The notes under the pieces were generated by a model. It searched no databases and was not told the origin of the DNA. It saw only the letters and a program-made list of their open reading frames with translations. DNA of 64,000 nt from Streptomyces venezuelae. Its GTDB lineage: Bacteria > Actinomycetota > Actinomycetes > Streptomycetales > Streptomycetaceae. This document shows positions 44,067-52,990 of this stretch, one piece after another (the stretch's first letter is position 1; each line of letters begins with the position of its first letter). A program made the translations under genes and the position numbers. The stretch covers positions 5,022,001 to 5,086,000 of the forward strand of contig NZ_CP029192.1 in the NCBI RefSeq assembly GCF_008642315.1, given 5' to 3'.

Positions 44067-44154
44067 GGACCGGTCCGCCCGACGGGTCGGTCCGACAGGT
44101 CCGCCTGGCGGGACGATTGCCGTCGGCGGTGTCCGCTGTGGGAACCTTGGCCGC

Positions 44155-45036
44155 ATGAACGAGCAGTCCGCCGCGCCCGCCGCCCCCGCTGAGCAGTACG
44201 TCCTCACCCTCTCGTGCCCCGACAAGCAGGGCATCGTGCACGCCGTGTCGAGCTACCTCTTCATGACGGGCTGCAACATCGAGGACAGCCAGCAGTTCGG
44301 CGACCACGACACCGGACTGTTCTTCATGCGCGTCCACTTCTCGGCCGAGGCCCCGGTGACCGTCGAGAAGCTGCGGGCGAGCTTCGCCGCGATCGGCGAC
44401 TCCTTCCACATGGACTGGCAGATCCACCGCGCCGAGGACAAGATGCGCGTGGTCCTGCTGGTGTCGAAGTTCGGGCACTGCCTGAACGACCTGCTGTTCC
44501 GCTCCCGGATCGGCGCGCTGCCCGTGGAGATCGCCGCGGTCGTCTCCAACCACAAGGACTTCGCCGAGCTCGTCGCCTCGTACGACATCCCCTTCCACCA
44601 CATTCCGGTGACGAAGGAGAACAAGCCCGAGGCCGAGGCGCAGCTGCTCGAACTCGTGCGCTCCCTGGACGTGGAGCTCGTCGTCCTCGCCCGCTACATG
44701 CAGGTCCTCTCGGACGACCTGTGCAAGGAGCTCAGCGGGCGGATCATCAACATCCACCACTCGTTCCTGCCGAGCTTCAAGGGCGCGAAGCCGTACCACC
44801 AGGCGCACGCCCGCGGCGTGAAGCTGATCGGCGCGACCGCGCACTACGTGACGGCCGACCTCGACGAGGGCCCGATCATCGAGCAGGAGGTCGAGCGGGT
44901 CGGTCACGGCGTCACCCCGGACCAGCTGGTCGCGATCGGCCGTGACGTGGAGTGCCAGGCGCTGGCGCGGGCCGTGAAGTGGCACGCGGAGCGCCGCATC
45001 CTCCTGAACGGCCGCCGCACGGTCGTCTTCGCCTGA
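44155..45036 (+). CDS. purU: Formyltetrahydrofolate deformylase
   Basis: 293 residues. N-terminal ACT domain (about 12-90: LTLSCPDKQGIVHAVSSYLF) and C-terminal formyltransferase-fold domain with the catalytic set Asn/His/Asp in NIHHSFLPSFKGAKPYHQAH and TAHYVTADLDEGPIIEQ. It hydrolyses 10-formyl-THF to formate and THF, balancing the one-carbon pool and feeding PurT-type purine synthesis. Monocistronic, ending at a strong bidirectional hairpin. Confidence 0.95.
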   Translation: MNEQSAAPAAPAEQYVLTLSCPDKQGIVHAVSSYLFMTGCNIEDSQQFGDHDTGLFFMRVHFSAEAPVTVEKLRASFAAIGDSFHMDWQIHRAEDKMRVVLLVSKFGHCLNDLLFRSRIGALPVEIAAVVSNHKDFAELVASYDIPFHHIPVTKENKPEAEAQLLELVRSLDVELVVLARYMQVLSDDLCKELSGRIINIHHSFLPSFKGAKPYHQAHARGVKLIGATAHYVTADLDEGPIIEQEVERVGHGVTPDQLVAIGRDVECQALARAVKWHAERRILLNGRRTVVFA

Positions 45037-45050
45037 GAGCCTGTCTTTGA

Positions 45051-45079
45051 GCGGAGTCCGGGGGAACCCCGGACTCCGC
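45051..45079. terminator. Bidirectional terminator hairpin
   Basis: A perfect 13-bp stem GCGGAGTCCGGGG / CCCCGGACTCCGC with a GAA loop, exactly between the convergent stops of purU (45036) and the anti-sigma gene (45079). Confidence 0.85.
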
Positions 45080-46383
45080 TACATCCGGCTCAGCGACGCC
45101 GCCGCGAACAGCACGTCCCGGATCGCCTCGCGGTCGCCGTCCTGTCCCGCGGCCGCCTCCTCCGGCGACACGTGGCCCGCGGCGAGGCGGCAGAACTCGA
45201 CGCCGTCCAGCGCCACATGCGCCACCTCGTGCTCCCGCGAGCCGGTGGCCGCGGGGGAGTCGAGCGGGATGAGCCACTCGCCGCCGCCGAGCCCCTCGAT
45301 CTCCAGACGCAGGCTGCGGCCCGGCGCGCCCGCCGCGACCAGGCGGCGCGGCGGGGTGGCGAGTCCGGAGCGGCGGCGCTCGGCGAGCGTGCCGGGGAGC
45401 AGCCGGGCGGCGAGGTCGATCATGCGGTGGAGGTGCCGGGGCGCGGGCGGCGCGTACGGATAGTCGACCGCGTCGGCGATGTCGCCCGCGTGGATCCAGC
45501 ACTCGAAGGCGCGGTCCACCATCGAGTCCCGCAGCGGCAGCTCGATGGCCTGCTCCTGTTCGGGTCCTGTGCCGCCGGGGACGGGCACCGTTCCGTACGG
45601 CACGGGGAGGCGGCCGGAGCCCCCGCCCGCGAACGAGACGGTGCGGATCAGTTCGTGCGTCTGCTCGCGCCACGGGGTGCGGACCGCGCGGGTGGGCGGG
45701 AAGTGCGACGCCCGCCAGTACGCCTCCGTGCGGTGGGAGGGGTCCCGGGGGACCCTGACCTCCGGGCCGAGCGGGTCGTCGAGGCCGAGGGCGAGCCCGA
45801 CCATGCCGTCGACCGCCAGGAGGTGCGAGATGACCCCGGCGACGGTCGTCTTCCTGCTGACGGGCCCTTCGTCGTCGAACCAGCGGAGCCGCACCGGCGC
45901 GTGCCATTCCGCGTCGCCGATGTCCTGCAGCAGGGCGTCGAGGCGCGCGGTCTCCGCGTCGTACGGAACGGCCCACTCCGGCACCGGGATGCGCGGCGGA
46001 CGTCTGCCGAGGCAGCTCTCCAGGACGCGGGTGCGCAGGCCGGGGTCGAGGTCGAGGCTCTCCTCGGGGTGGAGCAGGCCGACGGCGTCGCGCAGCCGGA
46101 GCGCTTCCTCCGCGCACGGGCCGCAGTCGCCCAGGTGTTCCTCGACGGCGGTGGCCTCCTCCGCGGAGCAGGCGGCGAGTGCCCAGGCGCCGAGCAGGGA
46201 TTTCAGGACGCGGTGCTCCAGGACGAGCGGCTCGGGTGCCGGCGGCGGGTCGGGCAGGGTCTGTCCGGTGTCCTCGACGGAGGCGCGCGGCAGCGGTATG
46301 CGCGGCGCGCGGCCGTCCGTGTGGTCCGCGCGGTCCCGGCGGTCGGGCTCTTCGTGCGGTCCGGGGCGGTCGGTGCCGGTCAC
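45079..46383 (-). CDS. Anti-sigma factor: zinc-finger (zf-HC2-like) fused to MDMPI-type domain
   Basis: 434 residues, GTG overlapping the sigma-factor stop (GTGA). Disordered N-terminus (1-55), then the zinc-finger segment LLGAWALAACSAEEATAVEE with HLGDCGPC (about 62-90), which binds ECF sigma factors. The large C-terminal part is a mycothiol-dependent maleylpyruvate-isomerase (DinB) fold: GDAEWHAPVRLRWFD, TTVAGVISHLLAVDGMVG, FECWIHAGDIADAVDYP. The enzyme-like domain may sense thiols or a small ligand, or may only be structural. No transmembrane helix, so the pair is cytosolic. Confidence 0.88.
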   Translation of the reverse strand: MTGTDRPGPHEEPDRRDRADHTDGRAPRIPLPRASVEDTGQTLPDPPPAPEPLVLEHRVLKSLLGAWALAACSAEEATAVEEHLGDCGPCAEEALRLRDAVGLLHPEESLDLDPGLRTRVLESCLGRRPPRIPVPEWAVPYDAETARLDALLQDIGDAEWHAPVRLRWFDDEGPVSRKTTVAGVISHLLAVDGMVGLALGLDDPLGPEVRVPRDPSHRTEAYWRASHFPPTRAVRTPWREQTHELIRTVSFAGGGSGRLPVPYGTVPVPGGTGPEQEQAIELPLRDSMVDRAFECWIHAGDIADAVDYPYAPPAPRHLHRMIDLAARLLPGTLAERRRSGLATPPRRLVAAGAPGRSLRLEIEGLGGGEWLIPLDSPAATGSREHEVAHVALDGVEFCRLAAGHVSPEEAAAGQDGDREAIRDVLFAAASLSRM

Positions 46384-46976
46384 AGCGCGGCTCCGGGGCC
46401 GGGCGAGGTGTCGTGGATGCGGGGGGCGGGCGGGGCGCCGGTGTCGTTGGCCGTGGAGAGGAGCTGCAGGCCGAGGCGGAGTCTGCGGCGGGCCTCGTCC
46501 TCGGTGACGCCGAGGTCGGCGGCCGTCTGGCGGTAGTCGCGGCGTTGGAAGTAGGCCAGCTCCAGGGCGGCGCGCAGCGGGGTGGGCATGGCCGTGACGA
46601 TGTAGTCCGCGCGGGCGGCCGCGGAGGCGCGGCGGACCTTGCGCTCCAGGTCCTCCTTGGTGCCCTCGCCGCCGCGGGCGAGCGCCGCGGACTCGGTCTG
46701 GCGGAGCCGGTGCACGGCCCGTTGGTGGGTGAGCGTGGCGATCCAGGAGCGGAGCGGGCCCTGCCGCGGGTCGTACGCGTCGGGGTTCTCCCAGACGTGG
46801 CCGAAGACCTCGCGGGTGATGCGGTCGGCGGCGCTCTCGTCGCCGAGGACGCGGTGGGCCAGGCCATGCACCAGCGAGGCGAACCTGTCGTACAGCTCGC
46901 CCAGCGCGGCGGCCTCCCCGTGCGCGAGCCGCTGCTGCATGCGGCGGTCCCAGCGCCGCGGCGCGTCCTTCGGCAT
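46380..46976 (-). CDS. ECF-type RNA polymerase sigma factor
   Basis: 198 residues. Region 2 (ALGELYDRFASLVHGLAHRV, ADRITREVFGHVWENPDAYD, GPLRSWIATLTHQRAVHRLR) and region 4 (MPTPLRAALELAYFQRRDYR, TAADLGVTEDEARRRLRLGL) are both complete. First gene of the two-gene operon with its anti-sigma factor; divergent from the STAS gene across 287 bp that should carry an autoregulated promoter, though I cannot assign its boxes. Confidence 0.9.
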   Translation of the reverse strand: MPKDAPRRWDRRMQQRLAHGEAAALGELYDRFASLVHGLAHRVLGDESAADRITREVFGHVWENPDAYDPRQGPLRSWIATLTHQRAVHRLRQTESAALARGGEGTKEDLERKVRRASAAARADYIVTAMPTPLRAALELAYFQRRDYRQTAADLGVTEDEARRRLRLGLQLLSTANDTGAPPAPRIHDTSPGPGAAL

Positions 46977-47263
46977 GCGGCCCCCTCGTGCGCTTGCCTC
47001 GTGCTGCTTCTGCTGCCTACTCGAACGGTACTTCGGGTTCCTGCCCTCTTCGAATGTAGTCGGCGCCGCTGACAGCGCACTCCTGTTTGCGGCAAAGCGC
47101 GCACTCCGCCGGAGGCCGGATGATATTGACGGCGGCCCGCTGGTGTTTCATGGGAGGCAGGTGGGGCAGCTGAAGCAGAACGAAACGTAAGGACTGCTTC
47201 CGGATCACACCGCAATCACTCCGCAGGCGCGGAGCAGGCAACGGCGAGCGAGAGGCGTGGCGC

Positions 47264-47638
47264 GTGACGCTCAAGGTGACCGTGGGCGAGCAGGAGGGCT
47301 GGGCCGTGCTGTGCGTCTCCGGCGAGATGGACCTGCTGACCTCGCCCGTGCTGCGTCAGCGCGTGCACGACGCTGTCGCCGACGGCCGCCGCCGCATCGT
47401 GCTCGACCTCTCCGAAGTGCTGTTCTGCGACTCCAGCGGCGTCGGCGTGCTGATCGCCACGCGCCGTCTCATCCGGTCCTTCCAGGGCAGGCTGCGGCTG
47501 ATACTGCCCGCCAAGGGCGCCGAGGACGGCTCGCACGTGAACCGCGTCCTCGCGGCGCTCGGCGTACGCCGCCTCTTCGAGGTCTTCCCCGACGTGCCGG
47601 CGGCCCTGGACGACGGCGCCACCCCGCTCTCCGCGTAG
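47264..47638 (+). CDS. STAS-domain anti-sigma factor antagonist
   Basis: 124 residues, GTG start. SpoIIAA/RsbV fold with the phosphorylatable Ser region VLFCDSSGVGVLIATRRLI (Ser near 57-58) preceded by VSGEMDLLTSPVLRQRV. It is released from, or binds, an RsbW-type kinase according to phosphorylation, freeing a sigma factor. No kinase is adjacent; the SpoIIAB-like ATPase at 53.0 kb is a possible but unproven partner. Confidence 0.9.
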   Translation: MTLKVTVGEQEGWAVLCVSGEMDLLTSPVLRQRVHDAVADGRRRIVLDLSEVLFCDSSGVGVLIATRRLIRSFQGRLRLILPAKGAEDGSHVNRVLAALGVRRLFEVFPDVPAALDDGATPLSA

Positions 47639-47641
47639 GCC

Positions 47642-48106
47642 CTAGCCCACGTGCCGCTTCGCCGCGGCCACGAAGGAGTTGATGGCGTCGCGCGAGACGC
47701 GGCGCCGCTCGGCCAGCGCGTCCCTGTCGTCCGCCCGGTGCACGTCCGCCACGTGGTCGAGGGTCTCCCAGGCGAGCCGCACCAGTTCCTCGTCGTTGGT
47801 GAGCAGCTGCACGCGGAACAGCGCCTCCTGCGCGTCGGACCTCATCTCGTACGAACGGAAGCGCAACTCCTCGATCTCCTCGTGCCGGTTCTCCGCCCTG
47901 CTGAACCAGCGGTCGACCAGGATCCGCCGGTAGTTGACCAGTGCCCCGGCATACGCGCAGTACGCGTCTATGCGCTCCTGTCGCAGTTTCTCCCCGCGGG
48001 TGAACCGTTCCGTCCGCTCGATCGCCCTCCGCTGAAAGGAGTGGGTGAGCCCCGCACCCAGGAGAGTTCCCAGCACCGCTATGACACTTGCCGCCACCGC
48101 TTCCAC
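47642..48106 (-). CDS. Conserved small membrane-anchored protein
   Basis: 154 residues from GTG 48106. An N-terminal membrane helix (VAASVIAVLGTLLGAGLTHS) is followed by a charged coiled-coil-rich domain (ERFTRGEKLRQERIDAYCAY, ENRHEEIEELRFRSYEMRSD, DEELVRLAWETLDHVADVHR). Helical and probably cytoplasmic after a single anchor. No known function. Convergent with the STAS gene, with 3 nt between stops. Confidence 0.78.
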   Translation of the reverse strand: MEAVAASVIAVLGTLLGAGLTHSFQRRAIERTERFTRGEKLRQERIDAYCAYAGALVNYRRILVDRWFSRAENRHEEIEELRFRSYEMRSDAQEALFRVQLLTNDEELVRLAWETLDHVADVHRADDRDALAERRRVSRDAINSFVAAAKRHVG

Positions 48107-48279
48107 GCAGCACAGTGCAGCACATCACACCCGTGGAACACTCTTGTCCCGGATTTCCGGCGGTCTTGACACAAGCACCGCTTTCCCGCCTCCGGGCGGC
48201 CGTCAGCACGTACGCTCGCAGCTGGGGAAACAGCCCCTGAACACGTACCCAACCGCGGAAGTGAGGCGGCCCGAAGATC

Positions 48280-48792
48280 ATGGACAGTGCCGAGTACGAG
48301 CGTAGGATCGCGGCCCGGTTCGCCACCTTCGACCAGGACGGCAACGGCTACATCTCCCGTGAGGACTTCAGCACGGCGGCAGCCGCCCTGTGCGCGGAGT
48401 TCGACGCCACGGCGCGGTCCGAGAAGGGGCAGGCCCTCTACATCGGGGCCGAGGCGTTCTGGCAGGGCATGGCGGGGATCGCGGACCGTGACGGCGACCA
48501 GCGGATCACCCGCGACGAGTTCGTGGGCGGCGCGGTGAAGCGGCTGCGCGACAACCCGGAGCGGTTCGCGGAGATCGCGCGGCCGTTCCTGCACGCCGCG
48601 ATCGGCGTCGCGGGCGCCGGCACGGACGGCACGGTGGCCCCGGCCGAGGCCGGGCGCGCGCTGAAGGCGCTGGGCGTGCCCGAGGACGTCGCGACCGCGG
48701 TGGCCGACGCCCTGGACGCGGACGGCGACGGCCGCGTCTCGGAGCAGGAGGTCGTCACGGCCTTCGCGCAGTACTTCACCGTTCCCGAGTAG
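48280..48792 (+). CDS. EF-hand calcium-binding protein (calerythrin-like)
   Basis: 170 residues. Three canonical 12-residue EF loops are readable: DQDGNGYISRED (18-29), DRDGDQRITRDE (69-80) and DADGDGRVSEQE (146-157). A degenerate loop lies near 111-122 (GAGTDGTVAPAE). This matches four-EF-hand sarcoplasmic-type proteins of Streptomyces, which buffer or sense cytosolic Ca2+. Its 3' end overlaps the convergent CoA-ligase gene by 17 nt. Confidence 0.93.
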   Translation: MDSAEYERRIAARFATFDQDGNGYISREDFSTAAAALCAEFDATARSEKGQALYIGAEAFWQGMAGIADRDGDQRITRDEFVGGAVKRLRDNPERFAEIARPFLHAAIGVAGAGTDGTVAPAEAGRALKALGVPEDVATAVADALDADGDGRVSEQEVVTAFAQYFTVPE

Positions 48793-50368
48793 CGGAGAAG
48801 CGCTCCCGCAGCTTGTACTTGAGGACCTTGCGCAGGGTCTCGTTGCGGGGAAGCGCCTCGACCAGCTCCAGTTGCTCCGGCAGCTTGTAGGTGGAGAGGC
48901 CTTCCCCGCGCAGGTACGAGGTGACCGCCTCCAGGGTCAACGTGCCGGTGCCCGCGCGCTGTTCGACGACCGCGCAGACGCGTTCCCCGCGTTCGGGGTC
49001 GGGCAGGCCGATGACGGCCGCCTCACCGACGGCCGGGTGCTGGTGGAGCAGATCCTCGATCTCCTTGGCGGAGATGTTCTCCCCCTTGCGGATGATGATG
49101 TCCTTCGCCCGCCCGGTGAGGACGAGATGGCCGGTCTTCCTGAGGTGGCCGAGGTCCCCGGTGATCAGGAACCCGTCGGCGTCGAAGACGTCCGCGCTCT
49201 GTGCCGGGTCCAGGTAGCCCCGGCAGACGGCCTCCCCGCGCAGCCGCACCTCGCCGTCCGTGTCGGGCGGCAGCTCGTTGCCGTCCGCGTCCGTGATGCG
49301 GATCTCCATGCCCTCGGGGGGCAGCCCTTCCGTCGTCGCGAGGTTCTCCGCCGTGTCGTCGGGGGCGCCCATGGTGATCATCGGCACCTCTGTCATGCCG
49401 TACCCGTGCGTGAGCTGACACCCGATCTCGCGTACCACCGCGTGGTAGACCTCCGGCGGCTTGGGCGCGCCGCCGCCCGCGAGCAGGCGCAGCGTCGGGA
49501 TGACCTTCTGCCCTTCGGGCAGTTGGCGCTGTTCGGTGAGGAACATCGAGTAGAACGCCGTCGAGCCGCCCGCCACGGTCACGCCGTGGCGCCGGTAGCC
49601 GTCGAGCGACGCGGGCAGCGCGAAGTGCTCGAACATGACGGCGGGGAAGCCGTAGAGCAGCAGCATCACGGTGTAGTCGGGGCCCGCGATGTGGGCGAAG
49701 GGGAACGCCATCGAGCCGACGTCCGACGCGTCGAGACGCAGGGCGTGGGCCAGGCACGAGCCGCCCGCGATCAGTGAACGGTCGGTGTGCAGAACGCCCT
49801 TGGGGTCGGATGTGGTGCCCGAGGTCCAGTAGATCCAGCGCACCGCCGTGCCGTCGGAGGGCGGCGGGGGGAGCACGGCCGGGTCGGCCTCGGGCAGCGA
49901 CGCGTACGCCTCGAAGACCTCGATCTCCCTCTCGCCCTCCGTGGTGAGTCGGCGGGCCATCTCCGTGTGGTCGAAACCGCGCCAGACGCCCGGCACGGCG
50001 AAGAACTCCGCCTCGGACTCCCGGAGTGCGTAGCCGACCTCGCGGTCCCGCAGGAAGGGGATCAGGGGCGACTGGACGGCGCCCAGGCGGGCGAGCGCGA
50101 AGGAGAGCAGGGCGGTCTCGATGCGGGTGGGCAGCTGCCAGGCGACGACCGTGCCGGGCCGTACGCCCCTCTCGTACAGTCCGGCGGCGACGCGCTCGGA
50201 GCGGTCCCGCAGCTCACCGAAGGTGAGCGTCCGGTCGGCGGAGGGCTCGGCGGCCGCCTCCACGAGGACGGGCCCCTCGGGGGTGAGGTCGGCGCGGCGC
50301 GCGATGAGCTCCCAGAGGGTGTTGGACTCTCCCAGTGCGTACGCGGTCTCGTTCACCGAGGTCCTCAT
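48776..50368 (-). CDS. Acyl-CoA ligase (cyclohexanecarboxylate/fatty-acid type, AMP-forming)
   Basis: 530 residues; ATG with GGGAGGGG upstream. ANL motifs: P-loop YWTSGTTSDPKGVLHTD, HGYGMTEVPM, GDLGHLRKTGHLVLTGRAKD and the C-terminal catalytic Lys in RNETLRKVLKYKLRE. It activates a carboxylic acid to its CoA thioester. The closest familiar group is alicyclic/aromatic or medium-chain acid ligases. Its promoter region, shared with the acyl-CoA dehydrogenase pair, holds two CTGACG-type operators. Confidence 0.9.
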   Translation of the reverse strand: MRTSVNETAYALGESNTLWELIARRADLTPEGPVLVEAAAEPSADRTLTFGELRDRSERVAAGLYERGVRPGTVVAWQLPTRIETALLSFALARLGAVQSPLIPFLRDREVGYALRESEAEFFAVPGVWRGFDHTEMARRLTTEGEREIEVFEAYASLPEADPAVLPPPPSDGTAVRWIYWTSGTTSDPKGVLHTDRSLIAGGSCLAHALRLDASDVGSMAFPFAHIAGPDYTVMLLLYGFPAVMFEHFALPASLDGYRRHGVTVAGGSTAFYSMFLTEQRQLPEGQKVIPTLRLLAGGGAPKPPEVYHAVVREIGCQLTHGYGMTEVPMITMGAPDDTAENLATTEGLPPEGMEIRITDADGNELPPDTDGEVRLRGEAVCRGYLDPAQSADVFDADGFLITGDLGHLRKTGHLVLTGRAKDIIIRKGENISAKEIEDLLHQHPAVGEAAVIGLPDPERGERVCAVVEQRAGTGTLTLEAVTSYLRGEGLSTYKLPEQLELVEALPRNETLRKVLKYKLRERFSATRER

Positions 50369-50397
50369 GCGATCCCCTCCCGGGCGCACACCTCGAC

Positions 50398-50412
50398 CTG
50401 ACGCCTCGTCAG
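50398..50412. promoter_or_regulatory. Operator CTGACG-CCT-CGTCAG
   Basis: A perfect 15-bp palindrome 30 bp upstream of the CoA-ligase start. One of five related sites in the right part of the window. Confidence 0.7.
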
Positions 50413-50475
50413 ATCGTGCCGAGAGCGTAAGCCCCGGCGCCTTGTCGGTCCAGATGCGCGGGGCTAGCCTGCCGT

Positions 50476-50490
50476 CTGACGGGTCATCAG
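50476..50490. promoter_or_regulatory. Operator CTGACG-GGT-CATCAG
   Basis: A one-mismatch palindrome 56 bp upstream of the acyl-CoA dehydrogenase start, second site of the divergent ligase/dehydrogenase promoter. Confidence 0.68.
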
Positions 50491-50545
50491 ATACGGGTCG
50501 GACACCCCATGCCGTGTGACGACCGAGGCCGGAGGGACGCACCGC

Positions 50546-51688
50546 ATGGACCTCACGTACACCGACGAGGAGGAAGCCTTCCGGGCCGGGCTGCGCGACT
50601 GGCTCTCGCTCGTGCTGCCCGAGCTCCCCGCCAAGCCCTCGCCCCAGGACTGGCCGGGACGCCGCGCCTACGACACCGCGTGGCAGCGCCTGCTGTACGA
50701 CGCGGGCTACGGAGAGGTCCACTGGGACGCCTCCCCGACACAGCGCCTCATCTTCCTGGAGGAGACGGAAAAGGCGGGCGCCCCCTACGTAGGGGCCAAT
50801 TTCGTGGGCCTGCTCCACGCGGGCCCCACCATCGCCTCCGAAGGCACGCCGGAACAGCGCGACCGGTGGCTGCCGCCCGTCCTGCGCGGCGACGAGGTGT
50901 GGTGCCAGGGCTTCAGCGAGCCCGACGCGGGATCCGACCTCGCGTCGCTGCGCACGCGCGCGTGGCGGGACGGCGACCACTACGTGGTGAGCGGCTCCAA
51001 GATCTGGACCTCCCACGCGGAGGTCGCCGACTGGTGCGAGCTCCTGGTGCGGACGGCACTCGTCAGCGAGGCCGTGCCGAAGCACCGGGGCATCACCTGG
51101 CTCGCGATGCCGATGGACGCCCCCGGCATCACCGTGCGGCCGCTGCGCACGCTCGCGGGGTCCACGGAGTTCGCCGAGATGTTCCTCGACGACGTGCGCG
51201 TCCCCGTGGCGAACCGGGTCGGCGAGGAGAACGACGGCTGGCGCGTGACGATGGTGACCCTGTCGTACGAGCGGGGCACCGCCTTCGTGGGGGAGGTGGT
51301 GGCCTGCCGGCGCGTCCTCGGCGAGCTGGCCCGCGAGGCCCGCGGGAACGGCCGCTGGGGCGACCCGGCGCTGCGGCGCAGGCTCGGCCGGCTGAGCGCC
51401 GAGTTCTCGGCGCTGTGGCGGCTCACGCAGTGGAACGTGAGCGAGGCGCAGCGCACCGGCGGCGTCCCCGGGGTGGGCGGCTCGGTCTTCAAGCTGCGCT
51501 ACTCGCACGCGCGCCAGGAGCTGTACGACGCCGCCGCCGAGGTGCTCGGCGCGGGCTCGCTCGACCTCGCCCACGAGTGGACCCTCGACCGCCTCTCCTC
51601 GCTCTCGTACACGATCGCCGCGGGGACCTCGCAGATCCAGCAGAACATCGTGGCCGAGCGCATCCTCGGCCTCCCGAAGGGCCGGTGA
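50546..51688 (+). CDS. Acyl-CoA dehydrogenase, large partner of a two-subunit enzyme
   Basis: ATG 50546 with GGAGGG nine bases upstream; 380 residues. FAD/substrate motifs: WCQGFSEPDAGSDLASLRTR, SGSKIWTSHAEVADWCELL, and C-terminal AAGTSQIQQNIVAERILGLP. The C-terminal motif lacks a catalytic Glu. The next gene is a second, short ACAD overlapping by GTGA. Adjacent unequal ACAD pairs in actinobacteria (for example FadE26-27, FadE28-29) form alpha2beta2 enzymes acting on bulky, often steroid or ring-bearing, acyl-CoAs. Confidence 0.9.
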   Translation: MDLTYTDEEEAFRAGLRDWLSLVLPELPAKPSPQDWPGRRAYDTAWQRLLYDAGYGEVHWDASPTQRLIFLEETEKAGAPYVGANFVGLLHAGPTIASEGTPEQRDRWLPPVLRGDEVWCQGFSEPDAGSDLASLRTRAWRDGDHYVVSGSKIWTSHAEVADWCELLVRTALVSEAVPKHRGITWLAMPMDAPGITVRPLRTLAGSTEFAEMFLDDVRVPVANRVGEENDGWRVTMVTLSYERGTAFVGEVVACRRVLGELAREARGNGRWGDPALRRRLGRLSAEFSALWRLTQWNVSEAQRTGGVPGVGGSVFKLRYSHARQELYDAAAEVLGAGSLDLAHEWTLDRLSSLSYTIAAGTSQIQQNIVAERILGLPKGR

Positions 51689-52548
51689 GGGTTCGCGTGG
51701 ACTTCCAACTCGACGACGACCAGCGGGCCTTGCGGGCCGGCATGCGACAGCTCCTGGAGGGCCGGTTCTCGCTGCGGGATGCCACGGACCGGCTCGACCG
51801 CGCGCTCTGGCGCGAGCTGGGGGAGGCGGGCTTCTTCTCCCTCGCGCTGCCCGAGGCGGAGGGCGGGGTCGGACTGGGGCTCCCGGAGGCCGTGTTGGTC
51901 TTCGAGGAGGCGGGGCGGGTGCTGCTGCCCGGGCCCGCAGTCGCGACGTTCCTTGCGGCGGGGGTGGTGCCCGGCGCCGCGACGGGGGAGGCCGTGGTCA
52001 CCGCGGTCGACGGCGCGCTGGTGCCGTGGCTGGACGAGGCGGACGTGGTCCAGGGCGAGGCGGCCGGCGCCGTCCCCCTGCGGTCCGTCGACCCGCTGAC
52101 ACCGCTGCACCGCGTTCCGGACGCGGGCGGCCTCGACCGCGGGGCGCTTCTCTATGCGGCGGAACAGCTCGGCAGCGCCGTACGCACCTGCGAGACGGCC
52201 GTCCAATACGCACGGCGACGCAAGCAGTTCGGGCAGCCGATCGGCGCGTTCCAGGCGGTGAAGCACCTCTGCGCGCAGATGCTCGTACGCGCCGAGCTCG
52301 CCCGCGCCGCGGTGTACGCGGCGGCCGTCACCGGGGACCGCCTGGACGCGTCCGCCGCCAAGCTGCTGGCCGACGACGCGGCCGTGCGCAATGCGCGGGA
52401 CTGTCTTCAGGTGCACGGCGGCATGGGGTTCACCTGGGAGTCGGACGTCCATCTGCACCTCAAGCGGGCCTGGGTGCGGGCGGAGCTCGGGAGGTCGGCG
52501 CGGGCCGCCGAGGAGGAGCTCGCCGAGGCGCTCATCGAGGCTCCCTGA
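51685..52548 (+). CDS. Acyl-CoA dehydrogenase, short partner subunit
   Basis: 287 residues, GTG in a GTGA overlap. It keeps the N-terminal helical domain (DDDQRALRAGMRQLLEGRFS, LGEAGFFSLALPEAEGGVG) and the C-terminal four-helix domain (YARRRKQFGQPIGAFQAVKH, LQVHGGMGFTWESDVHLHLK), but the middle beta-domain is strongly reduced. Too short to act alone; it most likely completes the active site of the upstream subunit. Confidence 0.88.
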   Translation: MRVRVDFQLDDDQRALRAGMRQLLEGRFSLRDATDRLDRALWRELGEAGFFSLALPEAEGGVGLGLPEAVLVFEEAGRVLLPGPAVATFLAAGVVPGAATGEAVVTAVDGALVPWLDEADVVQGEAAGAVPLRSVDPLTPLHRVPDAGGLDRGALLYAAEQLGSAVRTCETAVQYARRRKQFGQPIGAFQAVKHLCAQMLVRAELARAAVYAAAVTGDRLDASAAKLLADDAAVRNARDCLQVHGGMGFTWESDVHLHLKRAWVRAELGRSARAAEEELAEALIEAP

Positions 52549-52990
52549 AAAATTGGTCTGTCCGATATCGTGCGCTTTGCCCGTTGTTTCGTCCCTCTGG
52601 TGCCGCCCGGACGGGGACTACTCAGCGTCGATATCGGGTTGTGTCCTACGCGTGACTCGTCACGGCACGGAGTCGGTGTCCGGCTCGGGTACCTTGTGTG
52701 AGATGCGAGTGGTCCTGAGGCCGAACCATGCCGGAGTTGCCCATGTGGTGGCGCCGGATCCGGCGATGCGCACCGCTCGCGGCGCAGGGCGGGGCTCGGC
52801 CGCCGCCTGTTCGACCCCCCACGGTGCGCGTCGCACAGTATGCAGTACGCGTACTCCTTCGCGCTGGAATATGCCCGAAGCGCTTGTTGGGGTGACTGAA
52901 CGTCAATCATGCTGTCTCCCAAGGGGATCACGTTCGGTGACCCTGTGGAGTCGCGAGGCGATGTGTCCGCCGGTTCGGATGGTGTGAGCG
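52549..52990. other. 442-bp spacer upstream of the ATPase gene
   Basis: Less GC-biased in parts (ATGCAGTACGCGTACTCC near 52839). Contains two 13-bp palindromes close to the gene: TGACTGAACGTCA (52893-52905) and the BldD-like box (52928-52940). No credible gene. Confidence 0.5.
52928..52940. promoter_or_regulatory. BldD-box-like palindrome
   Basis: TCACGTTCGGTGA fits the TNAC-N5-GTNA arms of the BldD box about 50 bp upstream of the GTG at 52991. The centre differs from consensus. BldD represses many developmental genes in Streptomyces vegetative growth. Confidence 0.4.
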
